Origin: Oligoflexia bacterium
GTDB lineage: Bacteria; Bdellovibrionota; UBA1018; CAIPTA01
Length of the DNA stretch: 64,000 bases
Assembly: GCA_023954355.1 (NCBI GenBank)
Contig: JAMLID010000015.1
Location: 1 to 64,000 of the forward strand
Reading direction: 5' to 3'
The notes beneath the pieces were generated by a model. It had not been told where the DNA came from. It did not search any database and worked only from the letters and a program-made list of their open reading frames with translations. A program made the translations under genes and the position numbers. This document shows positions 50,904 to 59,634 of the stretch, piece by piece. Positions within the stretch are counted from its first letter, which is position 1. Each line of letters begins with the position of its first letter.

Positions 50904-51782
50904 TTAGTCTAAGGCGGACCATAGCTTATTTAGCCATGAAAGCGCTTTGGGATCTTTTGCCACAACACGAATTTTTTGGTGACAACTATAAGGGCAGCCT
51001 TGAACGCTTAATGGAATCAAATCAGAAGAAGTAATAAAGTGATCTGGTAAATAAGCTAAGGCGATCCCCTCTCTTACCATATTCTCTAAAAGTTTAAGGC
51101 CACATACTTTATACGATATTTTTCTTGGAAACTTATCATCTCTCCAACCATCAATACTGTCTGACTTTGCAATTTTTCCTAAAATCGCCTGATCAGGAGA
51201 AACAAATCCATACTCTAATACTTCTTGAATTGTAACTTCACGATTATTTTTTTTCTTTTTTAAGATGGGATGATTTTTTGAGGCGCAGGTTTGAAACTCC
51301 ACTTGTCCAATTACTTTATGAACCATTTCAAGGGGAGGATCTTGCGTTATAATAGCCAAATGTGCTTCCCCATCAAATACTTGCTGTATAGCCGTTGCCT
51401 CTGATCGAATAAAAAATTGAACTGTAGCGTTAGGAATTAGTTCATTTATTTTTTTTGCAATTTTGATCCCATAGGAGGTTTGTAAAATTTCTTCAGACGA
51501 TATAAATATATTTACACTCCCCTTTTCTCGACCTTGAAATTCATACCTTAGGTCTTCCTCTAAGGCTAATAACTCAGTAGCTCTATTTTTCAATCGAACT
51601 CCAGCTGGTGTTAGGCGAATACCTCTACCAGATTTAAAAAATAAAGGGGTTTGTAGCTCTTGTTCGAGCCTAGAAATTGCCTTACTTAAAGAACCAGCAG
51701 AGACGTGTATTTCGTCTGCAGCTCGATTCACATTTTCTATTTTTGCTACCGCCATAAAGTATTTCAATTCGAATATTTCCAT
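50904..51782 (-). CDS. LysR-family regulator of the adjacent oxidoreductase
   Basis: 292 residues. N-terminal winged HTH: ELKYFMAVAKIENVNRAADE, then SLSKAISRLEQELQTPLFF and GIRLTPAGVRL. Effector domain begins VNIFISSEEI and ends with LENMVREGIALAYLPDHFI. It is divergent from the Old Yellow Enzyme gene with 63 bp between the starts, the standard LysR arrangement. It probably senses an electrophile or the substrate of that enzyme. Confidence 0.93.
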   Translation of the reverse strand: MEIFELKYFMAVAKIENVNRAADEIHVSAGSLSKAISRLEQELQTPLFFKSGRGIRLTPAGVRLKNRATELLALEEDLRYEFQGREKGSVNIFISSEEILQTSYGIKIAKKINELIPNATVQFFIRSEATAIQQVFDGEAHLAIITQDPPLEMVHKVIGQVEFQTCASKNHPILKKKKNNREVTIQEVLEYGFVSPDQAILGKIAKSDSIDGWRDDKFPRKISYKVCGLKLLENMVREGIALAYLPDHFITSSDLIPLSVQGCPYSCHQKIRVVAKDPKALSWLNKLWSALD

Positions 51783-51786
51783 AATC

Positions 51787-51800
51787 GAAACATATATTTC
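51787..51800. promoter_or_regulatory. Possible LysR binding site
   Basis: GAAACATATATTTC is a short dyad (GAAA...TTTC) placed just upstream of the LysR start and within the 63-bp divergent gap. It is compatible with a LysR half-site pair but contained in very AT-rich DNA. Confidence 0.35.
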
Positions 51801-51845
51801 ATTTTTGTTTCTTTTTAAAGAATAAAATAAAGGTATAACTCCCTA

Positions 51846-52877
51846 ATGGAAAACAATACACTCAATAGATGGTCTAAATATTTCTTTAAAAATGGCAAGA
51901 TAGCCAATAATAGGGTTGTTGTACCTCCTATGGCCTCACAAACAGCAAGCAATAAGGGCTATGTAACACTAAAGACTCTAGAACATTATAAAAAATTATC
52001 CCAAAGTGGAGCTGGAATCCTATTTGCAGAATATAGCTATATACATACAAGTGGCAAAGGTGAAATCAACCAGCTGGCAATAGATAGCGATCATAAGATT
52101 CCTGGTTTAACTGAATTAAGAAAAAGTATTCAATTTTCTGGAGCTCTAGCTGGCATTCAAATCGTTCATACAGGAGGTAAAACTAGCTCTAATCTTACTG
52201 GGCAAAAATTATTAGGCGCTAGCGAAATCTCTATACCTAGTAAAAATACTTCACTAGAAGCCCCAAGGAGTATTGATCAAAATGAAATTACAAAAATGAT
52301 CAATTGGTATCTTGATGCTACTAAGAGAGCATATCTATCTGGCTTTGATATTGTAGAACTACATGCGGCCCACGGCTATGGGCTCAACCAATGGCTCTCC
52401 CCCATTACAAACCAGAGACAAGATCTATATGGTGGCTCTTTAGAAAACCGAGCTCGGCTATTATTGGAAGTTTCTAGTAAAATAAAAGAACTCTACCCCT
52501 CTCTTCTCTTAGCCGTTCGTTTGCCTGGCCAAGACCACTACGAAAATGGTCTACAGTCTTCCGATATGCAGTGGGTAAGCAAAAAGCTAAGCCATATAGG
52601 TGTTGATTTGATAGATATATCATCAGGTATCGGTGGCTGGATGAGACCAAATAATATTCAAGGGCAAGGTTATCTTGTGCAAGATGCCTCAAATATTAAA
52701 TCATCGCTCTCTACTCCCGTTATTGGTGTCGGTGGAATCGAAAAAGGTGACTTTATTGATTCTATTCTCTTAGAAGAAAAAGTAGATTTCGCAGCCGTTG
52801 GAAGAGCTATACTTAAAGAGCCACTAAGCTGGGGTTTACGTGAACTCAATTGTAGTTGCGAAAAAGCTATCGTTTAA
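51846..52877 (+). CDS. Old Yellow Enzyme family NADH:flavin oxidoreductase
   Basis: 343 residues in the FMN-dependent TIM-barrel family: RVVVPPMASQTASNKGYVT near the N-terminus, IQIVHTGGK, the GFDIVELHAAHGYGLNQWLS block with active-site His and substrate-binding residues, ITNQRQDLYGGSLENRARLL, then VGGIEKG and FAAVGRAILKEP for phosphate binding. Family members reduce activated double bonds such as enones and electrophiles. Cytoplasmic. Controlled most likely by the divergent LysR protein. Confidence 0.95.
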   Translation: MENNTLNRWSKYFFKNGKIANNRVVVPPMASQTASNKGYVTLKTLEHYKKLSQSGAGILFAEYSYIHTSGKGEINQLAIDSDHKIPGLTELRKSIQFSGALAGIQIVHTGGKTSSNLTGQKLLGASEISIPSKNTSLEAPRSIDQNEITKMINWYLDATKRAYLSGFDIVELHAAHGYGLNQWLSPITNQRQDLYGGSLENRARLLLEVSSKIKELYPSLLLAVRLPGQDHYENGLQSSDMQWVSKKLSHIGVDLIDISSGIGGWMRPNNIQGQGYLVQDASNIKSSLSTPVIGVGGIEKGDFIDSILLEEKVDFAAVGRAILKEPLSWGLRELNCSCEKAIV

Positions 52878-53018
52878 GATTTCTAATTTTCGCTCTAAGA
52901 TTTTTATTAAAAAACTTCATAAGAACGTCAATTAAATGTCACCGTGAAAAGAAGACCTTATCTTTTTTTCCTAAAAAATGGTGCTTACTTTCTTGTTTTC
53001 TGAAAATCCTAAGAAGAT

Positions 53019-53078
53019 TCACCCCCTTTACAAAATAAAACTTATGGCATTATCCTTGCCATAAGTTTATAGGGGTGA
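53019..53078 (+). promoter_or_regulatory. Nested hairpin that can mask the ribosome site of the protease gene
   Basis: Perfect 9-bp stem CTTATGGCA 53041-53049/TGCCATAAG 53057-53065. Outside it TCACCCC 53019-53025 pairs with GGGGTGA 53072-53078, which contains the Shine-Dalgarno sequence before the ATG at 53081. On the minus strand the inner stem is followed by TTTTATTTT and could also act as a terminator. Confidence 0.5.
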
Positions 53079-53080
53079 TT

Positions 53081-53686
53081 ATGAAGTGCCAAGGTAGGCT
53101 ATTCATAGGATTAATAAGTTCTGTTCTACTTTTCTCATGTGGAACAAAAGAAGAAAAAAAAGCAGCATCCAAGCAGTGGGCTTCTTTTCCTGTGGCCATT
53201 TATGCTGACTCGGCCATTTTAGCGGACGGGAATGCTCAATCTGACTTTTTTGATGCCATAGACTTTTGGGACTCTCATGCCGGGAGAAAAGTATTTGACT
53301 ATAGGGGCGCGTGGGATACGCAAACATCTCCCTATGTAGGCGATGCCTTGAATCCATCAGCAATTATTGCCAATGTCGTTTTTCTTCAAAGTCCTTGGAA
53401 TTTTTCTTCAAATATTGCTGGGCAAACCGTAATTCTCTTTAACTCTTCAGGAATTCACGGATCAATGATTATGATCAATCCGAATGTGCCATTCTGTACA
53501 GGTGATTGCCCTGGTAATTTTGGTACAAGCAGAAGAAAAGTTTTTGCCCATGAGCTAGGGCATTTTATTGGGCTTGACCACAACAGTAATGACCCATCAA
53601 ATATTATGTACCCACAAATCCAGCCAGGTGGTTCGCTTAATGCGCTTCAAATTGACTCGACTTCACTACAAAATCTTGTTCGTTAG
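53081..53686 (+). CDS. Lipoprotein metalloprotease, matrixin-like
   Basis: About 201 residues from the ATG at 53081; the GTG at 53075 overlaps the ribosome site and is rejected. Lipobox SSVLLFSCGTK with cysteine at residue 20. The zinc site is HELGHFIGLDHN (HExxHxxGxxH) and the Met-turn is PSNIMYPQ, so it is a metzincin of the M10/M12-like type. Catalytic Glu and all three His are present. Two cysteines flank CTGDC. It should act at the outer membrane or in the periplasm. Tail to tail with the S4 gene, sharing no overlap. Confidence 0.88.
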   Translation: MKCQGRLFIGLISSVLLFSCGTKEEKKAASKQWASFPVAIYADSAILADGNAQSDFFDAIDFWDSHAGRKVFDYRGAWDTQTSPYVGDALNPSAIIANVVFLQSPWNFSSNIAGQTVILFNSSGIHGSMIMINPNVPFCTGDCPGNFGTSRRKVFAHELGHFIGLDHNSNDPSNIMYPQIQPGGSLNALQIDSTSLQNLVR

Positions 53687-54319
53687 CTACGGACGAACTT
53701 TCGAATAATATTCGATCACTAGATTTTGTTCTAGAGAGAATGGAATATCCTCAAAGGTAGGTAGTGCATCTATAGACCCTATATCTCCCTCACTAGATTC
53801 ATCTCTAGACAAATACGTTGCTAGTGGAAGCCTAGGATTTTGCTTTGACTGTAAATATACAGTCCCTTTATAAGCCTCTACAGTTAGAGTAATTTTATCT
53901 TTTGGCTTAGTAATATAAGAAGGGATATCAACAGTTTTACCATTTACTTTCACTTTGCCATGTCGAACCATTTGCCTGCTAGCTAAAATGCTGGATGCAA
54001 ACCCTAAGCGAAATACTAAATTGTCTAAACGAAGCTCTAAATCTTGCACCAAAGTATTCATCCAGTTCGAAGATTTACCTCGCTTTGCTTTGATCACAAA
54101 TCGACGAAGCTGCTCCTCGCGCAGGCAATAATGAAACATAACTTTTTGTTTTTCTCTTAAGCGCAAAGCGTATTCAGAAATTTTTCTTCTACGAAACCCG
54201 TGTTGACCAGGTGGGTAGGCTCTTCTCTCGAGCGCTCCAGGCTTACCTAGACCGGGTAGTTCGACATTTAGTGCTCTTTGAATCTTAAACCTAGTTTTTA
54301 ATTTTCCTAATTTTGGCAT
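53687..54319 (-). CDS. rpsD: 30S ribosomal protein S4, stand-alone zinc-ligand-free copy
   Basis: 210 residues: basic N-terminal domain with YPPGQHGFRRRKISEYALRL, then the S4 RNA-binding domain LELRLDNLVFRLGFASSILA, SRQMVRHGKVKVNGK and VDIPSYITKPKD. The N-terminal CxxC zinc motif of the C+ form is absent. S4 nucleates small-subunit assembly. It lies outside any ribosomal operon and has a strong Fur box in its upstream region, which suggests a second copy used under metal limitation. Whether a normal copy exists elsewhere cannot be seen. Good AAGGGGG ribosome site. Confidence 0.93.
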   Translation of the reverse strand: MPKLGKLKTRFKIQRALNVELPGLGKPGALERRAYPPGQHGFRRRKISEYALRLREKQKVMFHYCLREEQLRRFVIKAKRGKSSNWMNTLVQDLELRLDNLVFRLGFASSILASRQMVRHGKVKVNGKTVDIPSYITKPKDKITLTVEAYKGTVYLQSKQNPRLPLATYLSRDESSEGDIGSIDALPTFEDIPFSLEQNLVIEYYSKVRP

Positions 54320-54354
54320 ACCCCCTTATTCCATAGGTCAAAAACACTGTCAAT

Positions 54355-54373
54355 GATATTGATAATTATTATC
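54355..54373. promoter_or_regulatory. Fur box
   Basis: 19-bp site matching the Fur consensus GATAATGATAATCATTATC at 17 of 19 positions (mismatches at positions 5 and 13). It is placed between the divergent S4 and small-protein genes, 34-36 bp from each start, so it can repress both when iron is plentiful. Confidence 0.8.
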
Positions 54374-54406
54374 ATTTATGAAATAGTAAAAATAAGGAGG
54401 TATCTT

Positions 54407-54622
54407 ATGACTTTTACAGATTCTATTTTGAATAAAATTCAAAATACCCCTATCTACCTTGACGCTGACTCTATTCGCTTACATAAAATCCACGGTGAGC
54501 TTTGGGAATTAACCATCGATGGACAACCAATGCTATTTTCTTATGACGCCGGGGAAGCCTTAGCCACCAAGCTGACTTGTTTTCTTAAAAAGCTACGAGA
54601 ATCTAAAGACGTTCAAATTTAG
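54407..54622 (+). CDS. Small Fur-box-associated protein, unknown
   Basis: 71 residues from the ATG at 54407, which has AAGGAGG; the frame's upstream ATG at 54353 lies in the Fur box and is rejected. Sequence is soluble, with no signal peptide: DADSIRLHKIHGELWELTID then MLFSYDAGEALATKL. It is not HemP/HmuP. The Fur box and the heme genes that follow at 55 kb suggest an iron- or heme-linked role, but the sequence does not show it. Confidence 0.7.
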   Translation: MTFTDSILNKIQNTPIYLDADSIRLHKIHGELWELTIDGQPMLFSYDAGEALATKLTCFLKKLRESKDVQI

Positions 54623-54675
54623 TACTGCCACTGAAATTACTAGCCTAACCCTAATGGGCCACATATATTTCCAAT

Positions 54676-55020
54676 ATGATCAAATCTATCTCTCTTTTAC
54701 TCATCGCTAACGTATTTATGACTATAGCTTGGTATGCGCATCTTAAAACCATGAGTACGAAACCGCTTTGGATTGTTATTCTTTTTAGCTGGATGATCGC
54801 CTTACTAGAATATTGTTTTCAGGTTCCCGCAAATCGCATTGGCTACCAATACTTTAGTCTTCCACAATTAAAAGTTATGCAAGAAATACTCACCATGAGT
54901 ATTTTTGCTATTTTTTGTGTTTTATATATGAAAGTACCTTTGACGAAAAATTTTTTATACGCTTCAGCCTGTTTGATTCTAGCGGCATTTTTTATTTTTC
55001 GAGACTTGCCTAAACACTAA
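54676..55020 (+). CDS. DUF486 family small membrane protein (DMT-like)
   Basis: 114 residues with four membrane helices and the family signature EYCFQVPANRIGYQYF, QLKVMQEILTM (PF04342). Typical length. The family resembles half-size drug/metabolite transporters and its substrate is unknown. It stands alone, tail to tail with hemB, without an obvious ribosome site. Confidence 0.88.
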   Translation: MIKSISLLLIANVFMTIAWYAHLKTMSTKPLWIVILFSWMIALLEYCFQVPANRIGYQYFSLPQLKVMQEILTMSIFAIFCVLYMKVPLTKNFLYASACLILAAFFIFRDLPKH

Positions 55021-55031
55021 AACAATACCCT

Positions 55032-56006
55032 CTATTCTCTCCAAAGTTTCGCTAAATCTAAAGCAAAATACGTAAAGATCAGGTCGGCCCCTGCTCTTCG
55101 AATGGATAAAATACTTTCTTCCATGGCTTTTTCTAAAGAGAATAAACCATGTTTTGCTGCTATTTGAATCATCGAGTATTCTCCACTCACTTGATAAGCA
55201 GCAACAGGTACAGATGAAATTTCTTTCACTTGGTGAATTACATCTAAATATGCACCGGCTGGCTTTACCATAACAAGATCGGCTCCCTCTTGAAGATCAA
55301 GCTCAACTTCTCGAATCGCTTCTCTTACATTACGTATATCCATCTGATAGGTTTTTTTATCTCCATTGCGAGGGGCAGAATCTAAGGCATCACGAAAAGG
55401 CCCATAAAAACTAGAAGCATACTTTGCCGCATATGAGAGGATTCCTGTTTGAGTAAATCCATTCTCGTCTAGGGTAGAGCGAATTGCACCTATGCGACCA
55501 TCCATCATATCAGAAGGGGCAACAAAATCTACACCAGCTTCGGCATGAAGCAATGCCATTTTCGTCAATAGTTTTACCGTTTCATCATTTACAATTTCTC
55601 CGTTTTTAACGATTCCATCGTGCCCATCTGAAGAATATGGGTCAAGCGCTACATCTGAGTATAAGATAAGTTCTGGAAAACGTTTTTTACTTTCTCGTAT
55701 CACTCGAGGAATAAAGCCTTCCGGGTTAAGCGACTCTTTTGCCGTAGAATCTTTTTGGTTCTCAGGAATTTTTGGAAAAAATGCGACAGAATAAATTCCT
55801 TTTTCTAAACAATTTTCTAAAACTTTAAAAAGCTGTTTCTCACTCCAGCGCGTAACTCCTGGCATGGAACGTATTTCTTCATCTTTATTTTCTTCTTGTA
55901 TAAAAAGTGGATAAACCAATTGAGAAAGAGAACAACGTGTTTCAGCAAGAGAATTACGAAGCGATTCGGTGCGACGTAATCTTCTTGGGCGATGCGTGAT
56001 TTTCAT
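55032..56006 (-). CDS. hemB: Delta-aminolevulinic acid dehydratase (porphobilinogen synthase)
   Basis: 324 residues. Condenses two 5-aminolevulinates to porphobilinogen, step two of heme synthesis. The two Schiff-base lysines are visible in SYAAKYASSFYGPFRDA and DLVMVKPAG. The zinc-site cysteines are replaced: VALDPYSSDGHDG has Asp where zinc-dependent enzymes have Cys, so this is the magnesium or metal-independent type. Divergent from hemA, with a direct-repeat regulatory element in the 64-bp gap. Confidence 0.97.
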   Translation of the reverse strand: MKITHRPRRLRRTESLRNSLAETRCSLSQLVYPLFIQEENKDEEIRSMPGVTRWSEKQLFKVLENCLEKGIYSVAFFPKIPENQKDSTAKESLNPEGFIPRVIRESKKRFPELILYSDVALDPYSSDGHDGIVKNGEIVNDETVKLLTKMALLHAEAGVDFVAPSDMMDGRIGAIRSTLDENGFTQTGILSYAAKYASSFYGPFRDALDSAPRNGDKKTYQMDIRNVREAIREVELDLQEGADLVMVKPAGAYLDVIHQVKEISSVPVAAYQVSGEYSMIQIAAKHGLFSLEKAMEESILSIRRAGADLIFTYFALDLAKLWRE

Positions 56007-56023
56007 TTTCTACTCCTCACTCA

Positions 56024-56041
56024 TGACAATGTGGTGACAAT
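56024..56041. promoter_or_regulatory. TGACAAT direct repeat, OmpR/PhoB-type box, between hemB and hemA
   Basis: TGACAAT at 56024-56030 and again at 56035-56041, a perfect 7-4-7 tandem repeat with 11-bp period. Read on the other strand it is ATTGTCA-N4-ATTGTCA, similar in design to PhoB boxes. It is centred between the divergent starts of hemB and hemA. The operon encodes an OmpR-family regulator. Confidence 0.6.
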
Positions 56042-56070
56042 TGTAAATCTTTTTCCGTTAAACTGCAGTT

Positions 56071-56895
56071 ATGTGGCAAAACCTCAGCATACTCCATTGT
56101 AAACCAGACTCACTATCCAATGATGGTTTACTCTGGAAAACCTGCTTAAGGCAAATTCAATTTTTACCTCCTGGGACTGAAAAAGGTAGAGTTGTTTCTT
56201 TTGGCGAGTACTATAAGGGCATAGAACTTCATCGCTTTTTAGTAGAGATTTGCTGTGGATTGCACTCACCCTTATTAGGCGAGACAGAAGTTTTTGGTCA
56301 ATTTCGAAATTTTCGCATTGAACAGAAATGGCCAAAACAATGGATACCCTTTTTAGATGCTATAGAAGAAGATGTTAAAAAAATCCGCAGAAACTACCTC
56401 TTGCATTTAGGCACACAAAGCTACGGCAGCCTTGCTAGAAAATATTTACAAAATAAAACGACTCTTATTATTGGTGGTGGGCAGTTAGCAGAAGAAATCA
56501 TCCCCTGGCTAGAGGGTGAGAAGCTTCAATTTGTTCGAGACCCGTTAAAAATAAAAGTACATGAAAATGTTAAACTCTTTTCACTGCAAGAAGAATCCAA
56601 AATTCCCTTGAATGCGCAATGGATTATCGCTGCTCCACTAACAAATATAGAGCTAACTAAACTCTGGACAAACAAAGAACCTGCACTAGTTTTAGATTTT
56701 CGTGGAGAAGAAAAATTTCAAGAACTTTTATTTCCTTACAAACCACTATCCCAACTCTTTCAAGAATTAGAATCTGTTCGAACAATACTTAAAGAAAAAA
56801 AAGAACAGGCTAGAAAAGCCATACAAGAATTATCTATACGAAGAGAGTCTGAAATCCAACACCGCCCTTACGGCTGGGAAGATGTTTTTGCATGA
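56071..56895 (+). CDS. hemA: Glutamyl-tRNA reductase-like protein, short and diverged
   Basis: 274 residues against about 420 for normal HemA. The catalytic block survives in altered form: LLWKTCLRQIQFL aligns with the usual LLSTCNRTEIY, giving Cys25 as the nucleophile. The GluTR signature is clear: CCGLHSPLLGETEVFGQFR. An NADPH loop LIIGGGQLAEEI follows. The first about 25 residues and most of the C-terminal spinal/dimerisation helix are missing or reduced. First gene of the heme operon; its stop overlaps hemC (ATGA). It probably supplies glutamate-1-semialdehyde for HemL. Confidence 0.8.
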   Translation: MWQNLSILHCKPDSLSNDGLLWKTCLRQIQFLPPGTEKGRVVSFGEYYKGIELHRFLVEICCGLHSPLLGETEVFGQFRNFRIEQKWPKQWIPFLDAIEEDVKKIRRNYLLHLGTQSYGSLARKYLQNKTTLIIGGGQLAEEIIPWLEGEKLQFVRDPLKIKVHENVKLFSLQEESKIPLNAQWIIAAPLTNIELTKLWTNKEPALVLDFRGEEKFQELLFPYKPLSQLFQELESVRTILKEKKEQARKAIQELSIRRESEIQHRPYGWEDVFA

Positions 56896-58349
56896 TCCTT
56901 CGAATAGGCTCTCGAAAAAGTCCACTTGCTCGATTGCAAGCCTATAAAGTAGGAGACGCGCTTCTTGCCTATTATCCTGAACTCAAAATTGAATATTTTT
57001 TTAAAGAAAGCCTAGGAGATAAAAATCTTACAGACCCGCTTTGGAAAATGCCTGAACGAGGTGTATTTACCGAAGACTTCGTAGAAGATCTTCTCAATGA
57101 AAAAGTAGATCTAGTTATTCACTCCTGGAAAGATCTGCCCGTTGAAGATAGACCGGGCCTTAAAATCTATGGATGCCCCAAAAGAGCCGATCAGCGAGAT
57201 CTTTTTCTTTTTCGAAAAGAAAGCATAGGAAAACAGCACTTACAAATATTAACTTCTTCGCCACGCAGAGAATTTTCAGCAAAATCTTTTTTAAAAAAAT
57301 TTCTTCCGTTTACCGTAAAAGACTTAGAATTCGCTCCAGTACGAGGAAATGTAAACACTCGTATGAGAAAGCTATGTGAAGGACAAGGAGATGGACTTTT
57401 TTTAGCAAAAGCAGCGCTAGATCGATTGCTCACCGACGAGAGAGAAGAGTTTTTAGATACAAAAAAAGAAATACGAAATTTTTTAAAAGAACTAAATTGG
57501 ATGGTTCTACCTCTTTCTTATTTCCCTACAGCCCCCGCACAGGCTGCTCTTGCAATTGAAGGCCGCACGAATAGAACCGAACTTGAAAAAATATTAGCTC
57601 CAATACTATGCAAAAAATCAGAAGACGCCGTAAAACGCGAACGCACCCTATTTCGCACCTATGGTGGTGGCTGCCATCAAAAGATCGGCATCTCTTGCAA
57701 AGAACATCCTCGTTTGGGGATCTTACAATATTTTTACGGCACCTCTGAATCAGCGGGCATAGAGCATTGGATCAAAACAGATAACGTTATGAAACCACCA
57801 AAGCATCGATGGCCTGAAGAGAGCTCACCGCAATTTTTTAATCGAGAAGCAATTTATACAGAACACCCAAGAACAGATTTGTTTATCGCAAGATCCGAGG
57901 CACTCCCTGATTGGAAAATGAAAGATGAAATTCTTTGGGGAGCTGGTACAGAAACATGGATGCGATTAGCAAAACGTGGATTTTGGGTACATGGCTGCCA
58001 AGAAGGTTTAGGAGAAGAGCAACCACCTATTGATGCATTGCTAGGAAGAAAAGCACAATTCACCAAACTAAGTCACGATAGTTCATGTAATAATGCAGTT
58101 TTTCCTGTCTTACCTACGTATAAATTGACACCAAAAGAGATTCACCTACCCAAGGTAGATGCCTATTTTTGGATGAGTGAAACAAGCTTTCTACGCGCCT
58201 TAGAGATTTACCCAAATATTCGAGATGCAGAGCATGCCTGTGGCCCCGGACATACCGCCGCAGCATTGGAAAAAGTTTTAGGAAAACCCGTGTCGGTGTA
58301 TATCAATTATCGGCATTGGAAAGAGGGAAACCCTCTCAGAATGGAGTAA
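56892..58349 (+). CDS. hemC: Porphobilinogen deaminase fused to a HemD-like domain
   Basis: 485 residues; normal HemC is about 310. Residues 1 to about 290 are Hem[31 protein letters not shown] (catalytic Asp), [26 protein letters not shown] and GGGCHQKIG (cofactor cysteine). From about residue 320 a second domain follows with [34 protein letters not shown] and [19 protein letters not shown], the pattern of uroporphyrinogen-III synthase (FTS then IGxxTAxAL). No other hemD is seen in the operon. The fusion would make and cyclise hydroxymethylbilane in one protein. Confidence 0.9.
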   Translation: MILRIGSRKSPLARLQAYKVGDALLAYYPELKIEYFFKESLGDKNLTDPLWKMPERGVFTEDFVEDLLNEKVDLVIHSWKDLPVEDRPGLKIYGCPKRADQRDLFLFRKESIGKQHLQILTSSPRREFSAKSFLKKFLPFTVKDLEFAPVRGNVNTRMRKLCEGQGDGLFLAKAALDRLLTDEREEFLDTKKEIRNFLKELNWMVLPLSYFPTAPAQAALAIEGRTNRTELEKILAPILCKKSEDAVKRERTLFRTYGGGCHQKIGISCKEHPRLGILQYFYGTSESAGIEHWIKTDNVMKPPKHRWPEESSPQFFNREAIYTEHPRTDLFIARSEALPDWKMKDEILWGAGTETWMRLAKRGFWVHGCQEGLGEEQPPIDALLGRKAQFTKLSHDSSCNNAVFPVLPTYKLTPKEIHLPKVDAYFWMSETSFLRALEIYPNIRDAEHACGPGHTAAALEKVLGKPVSVYINYRHWKEGNPLRME

Positions 58350-58350
58350 A

Positions 58351-59634
58351 ATGAGCATACATACTGATTTATTTGACCGATCTAAAAAAGTTTCCCCTGG
58401 GGGTGTTCACTCTCCAGTGCGATCTTTTAAAAACTTAGGAATGGATCCACTCTTTTTTCGTTCTGCCAATGGCGCTTATATCACAGATATGGAAGGCAAA
58501 GAATATATAGACTTTTGCCAAAGCTTTGGCCCCTTACTATTAGGCCACAGAGATGCTGATGTAGAAAAAGCCGTGATCGAACAAATTCATACCGCTTGGA
58601 CTTTTGGCGCACCTGAACCTTATTCACTCGAACTCGCTGAATGGATTACCAAACGAATTTCTTGGGTAGAAAAGTTGAGATTTGTTTCATCTGGTACAGA
58701 AGCCGTAATGAGTGCTATACGTATTGCACGTGCAGCAACTGGCAGAGATAAGGTTTTAAAATTTGATGGCTGCTATCACGGACACATGGATTCACTATTG
58801 GTACAATCAGGCTCAGGACTAGCAGGCGAATCTTCTTCAACTAGTGCTGGAATTAGCGAATCAACAGCTGCACAAACTCTAGTTTGTAATTTAGATGACG
58901 ATACCATGCTTGAAAAAATATTTTCAGTACACGGTAAAGAGCTTGCCTGCTTAGTGATTGAACCCTTACCGGCAAATTATGGCCTACTCATTCAACGACA
59001 AGATTTTATAGAAAAAGCCGTCTCTCTAGCTAAAGCTCACGGTACATTAGTGCTATTCGACGAAGTCATTTCTGGCTTTCGTGTAGCTCTTGGTGGAATG
59101 GCTGAACTTTTAAATATTCGTCCCGACCTAGTTTGTTATGGAAAAATTCTTGGTGGCGGGTTCCCCGTTGGATGCTACGGAGGCCGTAATGATCTTATGG
59201 ATTTAGTAGCACCAGCTGGCCCAGTTTACCAAGCAGGTACGTTAAGTGCTAATCCTATTGGTATGAGAGCTGGACTAGCCAGTTTACAGAAATGTGAACG
59301 ATTAAACGTTTGGGAAAAACTTAAAACACGTACGCATTCTTTTGTATCTGCCTTGAGCGAAGGGCTCAATGAATTAAATTTATCTGTTAGCTCTCACAAC
59401 TCAATTTTTTGGATTCATACAAAAACCCAAAAACCTATTCGATCTATTACAGAAATCCCCTCAGAGCACGGTAAAAATTTCGCTCCTTTTTTTCGTTCGT
59501 GTTTAAAAAGGGGAATCTATTTAGCACCAAGTGGATATGAGGTAGGATTTCTTTCACTAGCGCATAGTGAAGAAATCTTGCAATCTTCAGCAAAGAAAAT
59601 TATTGAGGCCGCCTATGATGGGAAAAATTCTTAA
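58351..59634 (+). CDS. hemL: Glutamate-1-semialdehyde 2,1-aminomutase
   Basis: 427 residues, normal length. PLP-dependent class III aminotransferase: [59 protein letters not shown] and [16 protein letters not shown] with the PLP lysine. Converts glutamate-1-semialdehyde to 5-aminolevulinate. One base after hemC; its last codons overlap the histidine-kinase gene by 20 bp. Confidence 0.97.
   Translation: MSIHTDLFDRSKKVSPGGVHSPVRSFKNLGMDPLFFRSANGAYITDMEGKEYIDFCQSFGPLLLGHRDADVEKAVIEQIHTAWTFGAPEPYSLELAEWITKRISWVEKLRFVSSGTEAVMSAIRIARAATGRDKVLKFDGCYHGHMDSLLVQSGSGLAGESSSTSAGISESTAAQTLVCNLDDDTMLEKIFSVHGKELACLVIEPLPANYGLLIQRQDFIEKAVSLAKAHGTLVLFDEVISGFRVALGGMAELLNIRPDLVCYGKILGGGFPVGCYGGRNDLMDLVAPAGPVYQAGTLSANPIGMRAGLASLQKCERLNVWEKLKTRTHSFVSALSEGLNELNLSVSSHNSIFWIHTKTQKPIRSITEIPSEHGKNFAPFFRSCLKRGIYLAPSGYEVGFLSLAHSEEILQSSAKKIIEAAYDGKNS

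Noticed and set aside
53041-53065. Ordinary terminator of the Old Yellow Enzyme gene
   Set aside because: The stem is over 150 bp from that gene, has no strong plus-strand T run and includes an outer arm that pairs with the next ribosome site; a minus-strand terminator role remains possible.
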